6,900 bases of DNA from Candidatus Aenigmatarchaeota archaeon (lineage in GTDB: Archaea; Aenigmatarchaeota; Aenigmatarchaeia; QMZP01; QMZT01), in contig DAOWAL010000064.1 in assembly GCA_030634615.1 (NCBI GenBank), positions 1 to 6,900 of the forward strand, read 5' to 3'. A program made the translations under genes and the position numbers. Below are positions 1-4,742 of the stretch, in pieces (the stretch's first letter is position 1; the number at the start of each line of letters is the position of its first letter). The notes under the pieces are model-generated. The model was not told where the DNA came from, did no database searches, and was given only the letters and a program-made list of their open reading frames with translations.

Positions 1-334
1 CAATTTTTTCATAAACGATTTTCTCATCACCGGACAATGTTTTCAAATTATCGTCCCACTTGTTTTTATCCACTTCATTTGTTTCTGGTTTACCGCCATA
101 GAAAATTAAGAATATTCCTATTATGAAAATAATTGCAGATACTACATAGCCAACATAGGATTGATTGATTACCTCTATATGAGGACATTCCTGATAAGTT
201 TGGCCACATACAATAAGTCCACTATCTATTATATCTAGAATAGTTGTTGAAAAATTGTATATTATCAATGATAATACTATACTAAAAATTATCAAAATCA
301 CACCAATGTATTTTGTGTTAATTTTCATATCCAT
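1..334 (-). CDS. Two-TM membrane protein, possible membrane-bound winged-helix regulator (partial, 5' part)
   Basis: The reading frame is open from an ATG at 334 to the window edge (111 codons); the C-terminus lies outside. Residues about 9-26 form a hydrophobic helix, followed by an extracytoplasmic loop with two cysteines (VCGQTYQECPH, about residues 43-52), a second hydrophobic helix (about 60-79) ending in FYGGK, and a charged tail ending LSGDEKIVYEKI. The layout of two helices, a Cys-containing outer loop and an inside tail is clear. The tail resembles the first helix of a winged HTH as found in archaeal membrane-anchored regulators; that is inference from a fragment. A second ATG at 328 is equally possible. 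The gene runs the same way as the operon before it but has its own TATA-like box. It could instead be a plain membrane protein of unknown function. Confidence 0.6.
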   Translation of the reverse strand, partial: MDMKINTKYIGVILIIFSIVLSLIIYNFSTTILDIIDSGLIVCGQTYQECPHIEVINQSYVGYVVSAIIFIIGIFLIFYGGKPETNEVDKNKWDDNLKTLSGDEKIVYEKI

Positions 335-357
335 ACTCAAATATTGAGAAAAGTGCT

Positions 358-365
358 TAAATAAA
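358..365 (-). promoter_or_regulatory. TATA-like box for the membrane protein gene
   Basis: On the minus strand the sequence TTTATTTA is centred about 27 nt before the ATG at 334. That is the normal archaeal distance from TATA box to transcription start, so the transcript would begin at or almost at the start codon (leaderless). No Shine-Dalgarno-like sequence precedes the ATG, which agrees. Box position and spacing are seen; function is inferred. Confidence 0.4.
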
Positions 366-366
366 T

Positions 367-384
367 CAGGAATTAAAATTCCTG
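367..384 (-). terminator. Perfect 8-bp palindrome at the operon end, possible terminator
   Basis: CAGGAATT and AATTCCTG are perfect inverted repeats separated by 2 nt. In practice this would be a 6-7 bp stem with a short AT loop. The hairpin overlaps the TAA stop of the ferredoxin-like gene and is followed on the minus strand by a T-rich stretch (ATTTATTTAAG), a plausible archaeal termination site. Because it touches the TATA-like box of the next gene, it could alternatively be an operator for that gene. Confidence 0.4.
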
Positions 385-1200
385 CTTACTCCCATCTATT
401 TTGATCACATACTTCTTAATAGGTATCACTTTTCCCGACTCCTCCATGGCATTTTCAATTAAGCGCAATAGTCCAGAACAGCACGGAACTTCCATTACCG
501 CAAGAGTTATGCTCTTTATGTCGTTATGTTTCATTATTTCCGCAAGCTTCTCCGCGTAAAATTCCGTATCATCAAGTTTGGGACAACCCATAATGACCGT
601 CTTATCCTTGATGAAGTCCTGATGAAAATTCGCGTAGGCAAATGGTACACAGTCTGCTGCAATCAGGAGATCTGTGCCCTGTAAATATGAAGCGTTTGTA
701 GGAATCAACATTAACTGAACAGGCCATTGTTTAAGTTCTGACTGTTGTCTCCCCACCGGACCAGACGGTTTTTTCTCAGTGTCTCTGAGATCCTTGACAT
801 CAGAACCAGGGCAAGCACAAGGAACGCTCTTTTTCTTTGGTTCGTCTCTTTTTACTTCTATTCCTTTTTCTTTTAGGAATTTCAAAGCTTCATTCAAAAA
901 TCCCTCTTCTCCATGTTCTTCTAAATGCTCAAGGTGTGCCTTTATTGTGTTGATGCCCTGTTTAACAATGATTTCCATTACCTTTCTTTCATTGTATGGT
1001 TCTGCCTCTCTTTCTATTGTTTTTATGGCCCCCTGAGGGCAATGACCTATGCATGCACCAAGACCGTCACAAAATAAATCGCTGACGAGTCGTGCTTTGT
1101 TGTCTATTATCTGAAGCGCCCCTTCAGGACAATTTGGAATGCACTGGCCACAACCATTGCACTTATCTTCGTCAATCTCAATTATCTTTCTCTTAACCAT
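373..1200 (-). CDS. Ferredoxin-like 4Fe-4S protein with cysteine-rich C-terminal domain
   Basis: A protein of 275 residues from the ATG at 1200. A GTG at 1209 is possible, but the SD-like GAGTGGTTGAT directly before 1200 favours the ATG. Residues 14-24 carry a full CxxCxxCxxxCP cluster motif (C14, C17, C20, C24). A second motif (C44, C50, C54; CDGLGACIGHCP) has Leu47 where the second cysteine would be. A charged linker containing CACPGS leads to an alpha/beta C-terminal half with further cysteines (ADC, MGCPK, VPCCSG). I recognise this as a family common in strict anaerobes, but its reaction is not known to me. The start lies 1 nt after the cupin stop (TGATATG), so translation is probably coupled. 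An electron-transfer role serving the upstream SOR and rubrerythrins is inferred from position only. Confidence 0.85.
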   Translation of the reverse strand: MVKRKIIEIDEDKCNGCGQCIPNCPEGALQIIDNKARLVSDLFCDGLGACIGHCPQGAIKTIEREAEPYNERKVMEIIVKQGINTIKAHLEHLEEHGEEGFLNEALKFLKEKGIEVKRDEPKKKSVPCACPGSDVKDLRDTEKKPSGPVGRQQSELKQWPVQLMLIPTNASYLQGTDLLIAADCVPFAYANFHQDFIKDKTVIMGCPKLDDTEFYAEKLAEIMKHNDIKSITLAVMEVPCCSGLLRLIENAMEESGKVIPIKKYVIKIDGSKQEF

Positions 1201-1201
1201 A

Positions 1202-1510
1202 TCAACCACTCAACGTTAGGATAAAACTCGTGTTCTCTTCTGCTTTCAACGAATGAACAGCATTTTTATCCATATATATCATTACTCCTGGGACCATTTC
1301 TATTTCCTCGCCTTCTAAGACAAATGTTCCTTTGCCTTCAATTACATACACGCTTCCTTCTTTTGTTGACGTGTGGTCACCAATTTCTGTGTCAGCGGCC
1401 ATGGAAAATAATGTAATATCCATACCACTGGTTTTTTTGATGTGTTTACTGAGTACACCCTTACTTGGGTACTCTAGCATATCCTTTATGTTTGTAAATT
1501 TTTCAATCAT
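1202..1510 (-). CDS. Small single-domain cupin
   Basis: A protein of 102 residues that is essentially one cupin barrel. The first cupin motif is around residues 44-61 (GDHTSTKEGSVYVIEGKG): H46 and E51 are present, but the usual second histidine is Ser48. The second motif is around 74-88 (PGVMIYMDKNAVHSL) with H86. A three-ligand metal site (H46, E51, H86) is therefore plausible. The ATG at 1510 is chosen because GGAGATGAT lies 3 nt upstream; a TTG at 1534 would add 8 residues but has no such site. The gene begins 20 nt after the ferritin-like gene and ends 1 nt before the ferredoxin-like start. Substrate unknown; small cupins of this sort are often metal- or stress-related, but nothing here decides it. 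Confidence 0.85.
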   Translation of the reverse strand: MIEKFTNIKDMLEYPSKGVLSKHIKKTSGMDITLFSMAADTEIGDHTSTKEGSVYVIEGKGTFVLEGEEIEMVPGVMIYMDKNAVHSLKAEENTSFILTLSG

Positions 1511-1530
1511 AATATCATCTCCAAATATTT

Positions 1531-1791
1531 TCAATAATCGTCACTATCAGTATCTTCAGCAGAAATGTCATAGGAAGGTTTTTGTTCAAACCCTTCAAGC
1601 AGTATAACCATTTCCCTGACAGTTTTTTCATGATGTCCTTCTTCCTTTGCAAGTTCAGTGAAAAGTTTTTTGATTTCTTCGTCATTTACTGATTCAGCCA
1701 GTTTAGCGTAGTTTTCACCTGCGGATATTTCCATTTTCAGGATTTCTCTGAGGTGGGAAAGCATGTCTCCGCAAAGATCATTAATATTCAT
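1531..1791 (-). CDS. Two-helix ferritin-like protein (half four-helix bundle, EncFtn-like)
   Basis: A protein of 86 residues with two long amphipathic helices (about 8-34 and 37-66) and an acidic tail (SAEDTDSDDY). The helices carry half of a di-iron site: E21, Y28, and E51-x-x-H54 (EEGHH). The 30-residue spacing between the glutamates, Tyr at +7 and His at +3 match, from memory, the ferroxidase residues of encapsulated ferritin (E32, Y39, E62, H65 in the Rhodospirillum protein) and also one half of a rubrerythrin. At this length it must dimerise, with itself or a partner, to make a complete site. No obvious encapsulin-targeting tail or encapsulin gene is seen. GGGAGG lies 6 nt before the ATG, inside the upstream gene, with which it overlaps by 11 nt. 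Likely role: iron or peroxide handling (inference). Confidence 0.8.
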   Translation of the reverse strand: MNINDLCGDMLSHLREILKMEISAGENYAKLAESVNDEEIKKLFTELAKEEGHHEKTVREMVILLEGFEQKPSYDISAEDTDSDDY

Positions 1792-2020
1792 CTTTTTCCT
1801 CCCACTTGAGTTTTATCCGCAGCTCTTTCATGAGTTTAAGATGTCTTCTTGATCCATTCAAAAGACCTTCAAAGCCTGTTCTAAGTTTTCTAATGGTGTC
1901 TTCATCTGCAAAGTTTGCGTGTTTTGATACTGTTACGTTTAAAGATGCCAGATTTTCAACAAATTTGTCTTCGACACTCACTACTTCTTCTATTTCTCTC
2001 ATCAGATCTTCTTTTTTCAT
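1781..2020 (-). CDS. Small helical protein of unknown function, overlapping the ferritin-like gene
   Basis: A protein of 79 residues with no family I recognise. It is highly charged and predicted all-helical: helix about 3-34, a break at HANFADED, then a helix about 40-74 containing GSRRHLKLMKEL. The layout resembles the next protein (helix, acidic turn, helix with a histidine at H60), but the glutamate of the ExxH motif is Ser57, so it would not bind iron in the same manner. It starts 12 nt after the SOR stop with only a weak SD (GAGTG) and its last codons overlap the start of the ferritin-like gene by 11 nt, implying coupled, perhaps stoichiometric, translation. A partner or scaffold role for the ferritin-like protein is a hypothesis. 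Coding status is supported by clean packing in the operon. Confidence 0.75.
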   Translation of the reverse strand: MKKEDLMREIEEVVSVEDKFVENLASLNVTVSKHANFADEDTIRKLRTGFEGLLNGSRRHLKLMKELRIKLKWEEKDEY

Positions 2021-2032
2021 AACAACTGCACT

Positions 2033-2407
2033 CTAAGCTTTCCAATGTCCGTGAACACTGCAATATTCTCTGACAATAGGGTTTTGTACATTTACTGTGA
2101 ACTCTGCTTCTGGAGCTTCTCCTGGTTTTAGGAATTTTCTGTGAACCTGTCCATCAGCTATCACTTCGATCCACTCGATGTAATGACTCTCTTCCATTGG
2201 ATGTTCAACAGAACCAACTTTTACTTTAATTCCATTTGCTGTTTTTTCAACTACAGGAACGTGTTTTTCCTGACCCATATCTTCTGTTTTTTCTTGTAGT
2301 AGTTTCATGGGTTGTCCACAGCACACGAGTTCACCGACTCCTGAATGCAAGACTTCAACCATGTTTCCGCAAATATCACATTTGTATACCTGATTTATTT
2401 GTGTCAT
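2033..2407 (-). CDS. dfx: Desulfoferrodoxin, class I superoxide reductase
   Basis: A protein of 124 residues, the usual length for the two-domain enzyme. The N-terminal desulforedoxin-like centre I has C10, C13 and the adjacent pair C29-C30 (YKCDICG ... VCCGQPM). The C-terminal catalytic centre II shows E47-K48-H49 (EKHVPV), H69 (EHPM), H75 (SHYIEW), and C116 with H119 (CSVHGHW), which gives the square-pyramidal Fe(His)4Cys site plus the E/K pair. It reduces superoxide to hydrogen peroxide in the cytoplasm without making O2, using electrons from rubredoxin-type donors. GGAGG before the ATG is formed by the last codons of the FTR gene, 5 nt upstream. The peroxide it makes would be removed by the two rubrerythrins of the same operon. 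Confidence 0.97.
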   Translation of the reverse strand: MTQINQVYKCDICGNMVEVLHSGVGELVCCGQPMKLLQEKTEDMGQEKHVPVVEKTANGIKVKVGSVEHPMEESHYIEWIEVIADGQVHRKFLKPGEAPEAEFTVNVQNPIVREYCSVHGHWKA

Positions 2408-2412
2408 ATTAT

Positions 2413-2688
2413 CTAACCTCCACTCTTCTTAACAAAAAGTCCACACCAGCATCTTCCTTCTTTGGCCCATATTTCCTGAACTTTGAAGTTGCATGGACAT
2501 ATTAATGTTAAATCTGTCTCTTTTGTACCATCCCTCAGTCTACATGGACAAAGTTTGAGTCCATGCTTTTCTTCGTTTGCAAGCACTCCCTTTGCAACCA
2601 TGTCAACTAGTTTTTCATCTGGGTTAAGCACAAAGTCGTTGTTTTCAGCGAACTTTTTCCAGACTCTTTTCAAATCATCTTCGTTCAT
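2413..2688 (-). CDS. Ferredoxin:thioredoxin reductase-type catalytic (beta) subunit, [4Fe-4S] disulfide reductase
   Basis: A protein of 91 residues. All six signature cysteines of the FTR catalytic chain are present as CPC (47-49), CPC (64-66) and CWC (80-82, in place of the plant CHC). By analogy with plant FTR, C47, C64, C66 and C80 would bind the [4Fe-4S] cluster and C49 with C82 would form the redox-active disulfide. The enzyme passes single electrons to a protein disulfide, typically a thioredoxin or glutaredoxin. No variable (alpha) FTR subunit is seen, as is normal in archaea. Its ATG overlaps the stop of the rubredoxin-like gene by 4 nt (ATGA), so the two are probably made together. 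The glutaredoxin-like protein at the head of the operon is a likely client (inference). Confidence 0.93.
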   Translation of the reverse strand: MNEDDLKRVWKKFAENNDFVLNPDEKLVDMVAKGVLANEEKHGLKLCPCRLRDGTKETDLTLICPCNFKVQEIWAKEGRCWCGLFVKKSGG

Positions 2689-2831
2689 AATCCCATCACT
2701 GAAACTGCTTCCTTTTCCTCAATTTCAACGTACGCGTCTTTGACTTTACACGTCGAGCAAATTTCCGGCGGGAAAAACCCGTAGTGAACGTCATTGCACA
2801 CATTGCATCTGAAGAATTTTTTATCACTCAT
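2685..2831 (-). CDS. Stand-alone rubredoxin-like protein (48 aa)
   Basis: A complete small gene: ATG at 2831, TGA at 2687-2685, 48 residues. Two knuckles, C9-x-x-C12 (FRCNVC) and C25-x-x-C28 (ICSTC), flank a short HYGFFPPE segment. This pattern closely resembles the rubredoxin-like domain at the start of the preceding rubrerythrin (WRCEIC ... PPANCPFC). It should bind one iron (or zinc) in a Cys4 site and, if iron, carry single electrons. Its start codon shares one base with the rubrerythrin stop (TAATG) and its stop overlaps the FTR start (ATGA). Likely role: electron carrier for the FTR-type reductase, SOR or rubrerythrins. A zinc-ribbon regulatory role is less likely given the neighbours. 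Confidence 0.85.
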   Translation of the reverse strand: MSDKKFFRCNVCNDVHYGFFPPEICSTCKVKDAYVEIEEKEAVSVMGL

Positions 2832-3349
2832 TACTTGAGCCTCTCTTCAGAGAGATGTAAATGATCTGTCTCTACTTCGACAAACGCCTGGAAAATCTGT
2901 TTAACTCTTGGGTTTTCGGATTCTGATGCCGCTTTGCTATAGAACTCTATTGCTCTTGTTTCCCGTGCATGAGAATCTTCAAGATTTTCCTTGTTTTCTA
3001 CATGACACTGATCGTTTCCTTCTGGAACGCTGTCAAGCTTCAGTATCTTTCTCCAAACACTTGCATGCTCTGCTTCAACCTTACCAAGTGCCTTGAATAA
3101 CAGTTTCCCTTCCGGGCCGTCTGTCTTTTTTGCAGCACAAAAGTAAAATGCAGCGTTGCTTATTTCTACCTTAAGCGCATATTCAGCATTTTTCTTATCC
3201 TTTTCATTAAGTTCCACGTCAAAATTTACCTCTGCATTCTTTGATTCCTTTATGTATTTTGCTTTAGCTCCGCAAAACGGACAGTTTGCCGGTGGACATT
3301 CTCCTATGTAAGGATCACCGCAAATTTCACATCTCCAAAGTTTAACCAT
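2831..3349 (-). CDS. Reverse rubrerythrin (N-terminal rubredoxin-like domain, C-terminal ferritin-like domain)
   Basis: A protein of 172 residues from the ATG at 3349. GGTGAT lies 4 nt upstream; an in-frame GTG at 3358 overlaps that site and is less likely. The N-terminus is a rubredoxin-like Cys4 centre (C7, C10, C23, C26). The ferritin-like four-helix bundle follows, with di-iron ligands in the normal pattern: E62, E92-x-x-H95 (EAEH), E130 and E160-x-x-H163 (ETDH). Domain order is opposite to classical rubrerythrin, as in the clostridial and archaeal 'reverse' forms, which act as NADH- or rubredoxin-linked peroxide or O2 reductases. It lies 14 nt downstream of the classical rubrerythrin and shares one base with the rubredoxin-like gene that follows. 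Confidence 0.93.
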   Translation of the reverse strand: MVKLWRCEICGDPYIGECPPANCPFCGAKAKYIKESKNAEVNFDVELNEKDKKNAEYALKVEISNAAFYFCAAKKTDGPEGKLLFKALGKVEAEHASVWRKILKLDSVPEGNDQCHVENKENLEDSHARETRAIEFYSKAASESENPRVKQIFQAFVEVETDHLHLSEERLK

Positions 3350-3363
3350 TGATATCACCCTCT

Positions 3364-3867
3364 TTATTCTACTTTACTAAACATTTCACTACCTACGCCA
3401 CATATTGGACACTTATCAAGGGCATTCCCCTCAACAGTGTTTCCGCATACTTGGCAAACATGAATATCACCCGATTCCATGTCACTTCCTGATTGTATGC
3501 TTGATAATGCCTTTTCATAAAGACTTGCGTGTATTTTTTCAACATTATTTGCACTGGAAAAATTTAACTTAGCAGCACTGTTTCCTTCTTCTTCTGCTTC
3601 CCTGATCATCTGAGGATACATTTCCGTGAATTCATGAGTTTCGCCGTTTATTGCCTCTTTTAGATTTTCTTCTGTTGACCTTACTGCATTTAATGTTCTC
3701 AAATGATTCAGTGCATGAACTGTTTCAGCTTCTGCTGCTGCTCTAAATAACTTTGCAGCTTGTTTAAACCCGTCTTCATCTGCTTTTTTTGCAAATGCTA
3801 AATATCTTCTGTTTGCCTGACTTTCGCCAGCAAACGCTGCCTTTAAATTTTCTTCTGTTTTTGTCAT
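3364..3867 (-). CDS. Rubrerythrin (classical domain order), peroxidase
   Basis: A protein of 167 residues. The N-terminal ferritin-like domain holds the di-iron ligands E15, E48-x-x-H51 (AETVHALNH), E76 and E79 (GETHEFTEMY) and E110-x-x-H113 (VEKIH). The C-terminal rubredoxin domain has C138, C141, C153 and C156. This is the standard layout of the cytoplasmic enzyme that reduces hydrogen peroxide to water with electrons from rubredoxin. GGTGAT stands 3 nt before the ATG. It is 9 nt from the glutaredoxin-like gene upstream and 14 nt from the reverse rubrerythrin downstream. The segment between the third and fourth ligand helices has SSANNVEKIHASLYEKAL, close to the family norm. Confidence 0.97.
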   Translation of the reverse strand: MTKTEENLKAAFAGESQANRRYLAFAKKADEDGFKQAAKLFRAAAEAETVHALNHLRTLNAVRSTEENLKEAINGETHEFTEMYPQMIREAEEEGNSAAKLNFSSANNVEKIHASLYEKALSSIQSGSDMESGDIHVCQVCGNTVEGNALDKCPICGVGSEMFSKVE

Positions 3868-3876
3868 ACTATCACC

Positions 3877-4116
3877 TTATTTTGAATTTTCAAGTTCCTT
3901 TTCTAAAGCTTCTTTGTCGAAACCAACAATTATTTTTCCGTTAATTTCGATTTGTGGAACTCCTGTCTGTCCTGATTTTTTGATCATTTCCTGTGCTGCT
4001 TCATGATTTACAGAAACATCCACGTCTTCAAATTCCACTCCCTTGTTTGTAAGGAATTCCTTTACCATATTACAATATGGACATGTTTGTGTTGAATATA
4101 CTTTTACTTTTGCCAT
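3877..4116 (-). CDS. Glutaredoxin-like protein with CPYC active site
   Basis: A protein of 79 residues from the ATG at 4116, starting MAKVKVYST. GAGGTGA, formed by the last codons and stop of the repressor gene, lies just upstream; a longer reading from 4209 runs through the repressor gene in another frame and is rejected. The thioredoxin-fold signature CPYC is at residues 12-15, the cis-proline segment is TGVPQIEING and the closing GFDKEALEKEL helix is present. Small archaeal glutaredoxin-like proteins of this kind act as protein-disulfide reductases, and few partners use glutathione in archaea. The FTR-type reductase in the same operon is the likely electron source (inference). It begins 5 nt after the repressor stop. 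Confidence 0.92.
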   Translation of the reverse strand: MAKVKVYSTQTCPYCNMVKEFLTNKGVEFEDVDVSVNHEAAQEMIKKSGQTGVPQIEINGKIIVGFDKEALEKELENSK

Positions 4117-4120
4117 AATT

Positions 4121-4576
4121 TCACCTCTTTTTAACCCCACTATTGTCTTTGACAATTTCGGGCCTTTTATTGTTTTTTGCACGCTTATTTTCGTGTTTAC
4201 AGTTACCATAAAATATCACCTGAACACCAGATGGTACAAAGTCGGTCGATTTGATTTTTTTGAGTGCGTATTCTGAAATTTCTTTTTGGAAAACGTCAAG
4301 TATTTTACCACATTTTTTACACACACAATGCTGATGTTTTCCCATGTCAGCATCAAAACGGAATTCACCGTTTATTTCAAGTTTTACTATTTTCCCGTCT
4401 TCAGAAAGGCAGTTTAAGTTTCTGTAAACTGTTGCAAGTGTAATAGAAGGGATATCTTTTTTTACAACATTGTAAACCATTTCTGCCGTGGGGTGGGTCT
4501 TGACACTTTTCAAATGTTCAAGTATCTTCATTTTCTGAACCGTCATTCTTTTCTTAACACATTTCTCTGTTTTCAC
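4121..4576 (-). CDS. PerR-type Fur-family repressor
   Basis: A protein of 151 residues with a GTG start at 4576 fixed by GGTGAT 3 nt upstream. The N-terminal winged helix includes THPTAEMVY and SITLATVYRNL. The regulatory metal residues of PerR are all present with correct spacing: H28, D75, H81, H83 and D94 (B. subtilis H37, D85, H91, H93, D104). Asp75, rather than the Glu of iron-sensing Fur, points to peroxide sensing by His oxidation. The structural zinc site has C86, C89 and C126, but the fourth Cys is Glu129; His128 is adjacent. A basic tail of about 22 residues follows, longer than usual. As first gene of the run, behind a Fur-like palindrome, it probably represses itself and the genes downstream. 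PerR is preferred over Fur, but metal choice is inferred. Confidence 0.9.
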   Translation of the reverse strand: MKTEKCVKKRMTVQKMKILEHLKSVKTHPTAEMVYNVVKKDIPSITLATVYRNLNCLSEDGKIVKLEINGEFRFDADMGKHQHCVCKKCGKILDVFQKEISEYALKKIKSTDFVPSGVQVIFYGNCKHENKRAKNNKRPEIVKDNSGVKKR

Positions 4577-4579
4577 ACA

Positions 4580-4585
4580 ATCACC
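4580..4585 (-). promoter_or_regulatory. Shine-Dalgarno GGTGAT fixing a GTG start
   Basis: GGTGAT stands 3 nt before the GTG at 4576. The same motif at 3-4 nt precedes both rubrerythrin genes, and GGAGATGAT at 3 nt precedes the cupin. This shared short spacing matches the archaeal 16S rRNA 3' end and is why the unusual GTG start is accepted here. Confidence 0.75.
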
Positions 4586-4607
4586 GTAAAATACTTTATT
4601 ATTCTCT

Positions 4608-4628
4608 TATTGATAATTATTATTAATA
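4608..4628 (-). promoter_or_regulatory. Fur/PerR-box-like 21-bp palindrome, probable autoregulatory operator
   Basis: Half-sites TATTGATAAT and ATTATTAATA surround a central T at 4618 and match as inverted repeats at 9 of 10 positions. The core TGATAAT-T-ATTATTA has the 7-1-7 form of a Fur/PerR box. It lies about 20-40 nt downstream of the TATA box of the repressor gene and so covers the predicted transcription start, where a bound repressor would block initiation. Sequence and position are seen; binding is inferred. Confidence 0.65.
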
Positions 4629-4643
4629 GATATTGATTACTGA

Positions 4644-4651
4644 TATATAAA
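4644..4651 (-). promoter_or_regulatory. TATA box of the redox operon
   Basis: On the minus strand the sequence is TTTATATA, a consensus archaeal TATA box, preceded by CGATAAC, a possible BRE. A transcription start about 25 nt on falls near 4620, inside the palindrome, leaving a leader of about 45 nt that contains the GGTGAT ribosome site. This would be the single promoter for all eleven genes; no other good promoter is visible in the short gaps. Confidence 0.65.
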
Positions 4652-4700
4652 GTTATCGGTACTTTTGACTAATCTCGGGGGCGAATCCCTAAAGTAAATG

Positions 4701-4711
4701 TTTATTAAATA
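4701..4711 (+). promoter_or_regulatory. Possible TATA box for the radical SAM gene
   Basis: TTTATTAAATA lies about 37 nt before the ATG at 4743. A transcript starting about 25 nt downstream would have a leader of only around 10 nt. No Shine-Dalgarno sequence precedes the ATG (TTTAATTATAATTT), so a very short leader fits. The region is so AT-rich that this box is only the best of several candidates. Confidence 0.35.
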
Positions 4712-4742
4712 TTTTTTAATGTTCTGAATTTAATTATAATTT

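Noticed and set aside
265..296. Second Fur-like site TGATAAT ... ATTATCA
   Set aside because: The half-sites are 12 nt apart rather than 1, and they lie inside the coding sequence of the membrane protein.
1511..1534. TTG start at 1534 giving an 8-residue longer cupin
   Set aside because: GGAGATGAT is 3 nt before ATG 1510; the TTG has no ribosome-binding site and the extra residues are encoded by the SD region.
4117..4209. 31-residue N-terminal extension of the glutaredoxin-like protein
   Set aside because: It runs through the repressor gene in another frame; GAGGTGA directly before ATG 4116 and the family start MAKVKVYST fix the shorter form.
4615..4690. tRNA-like T-loop (GGCGAATCC) near 4678-4686
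   Set aside because: The T54-T55 pair is absent, and the 60 nt before it hold no anticodon arm or acceptor stem; it is AT-rich promoter DNA.
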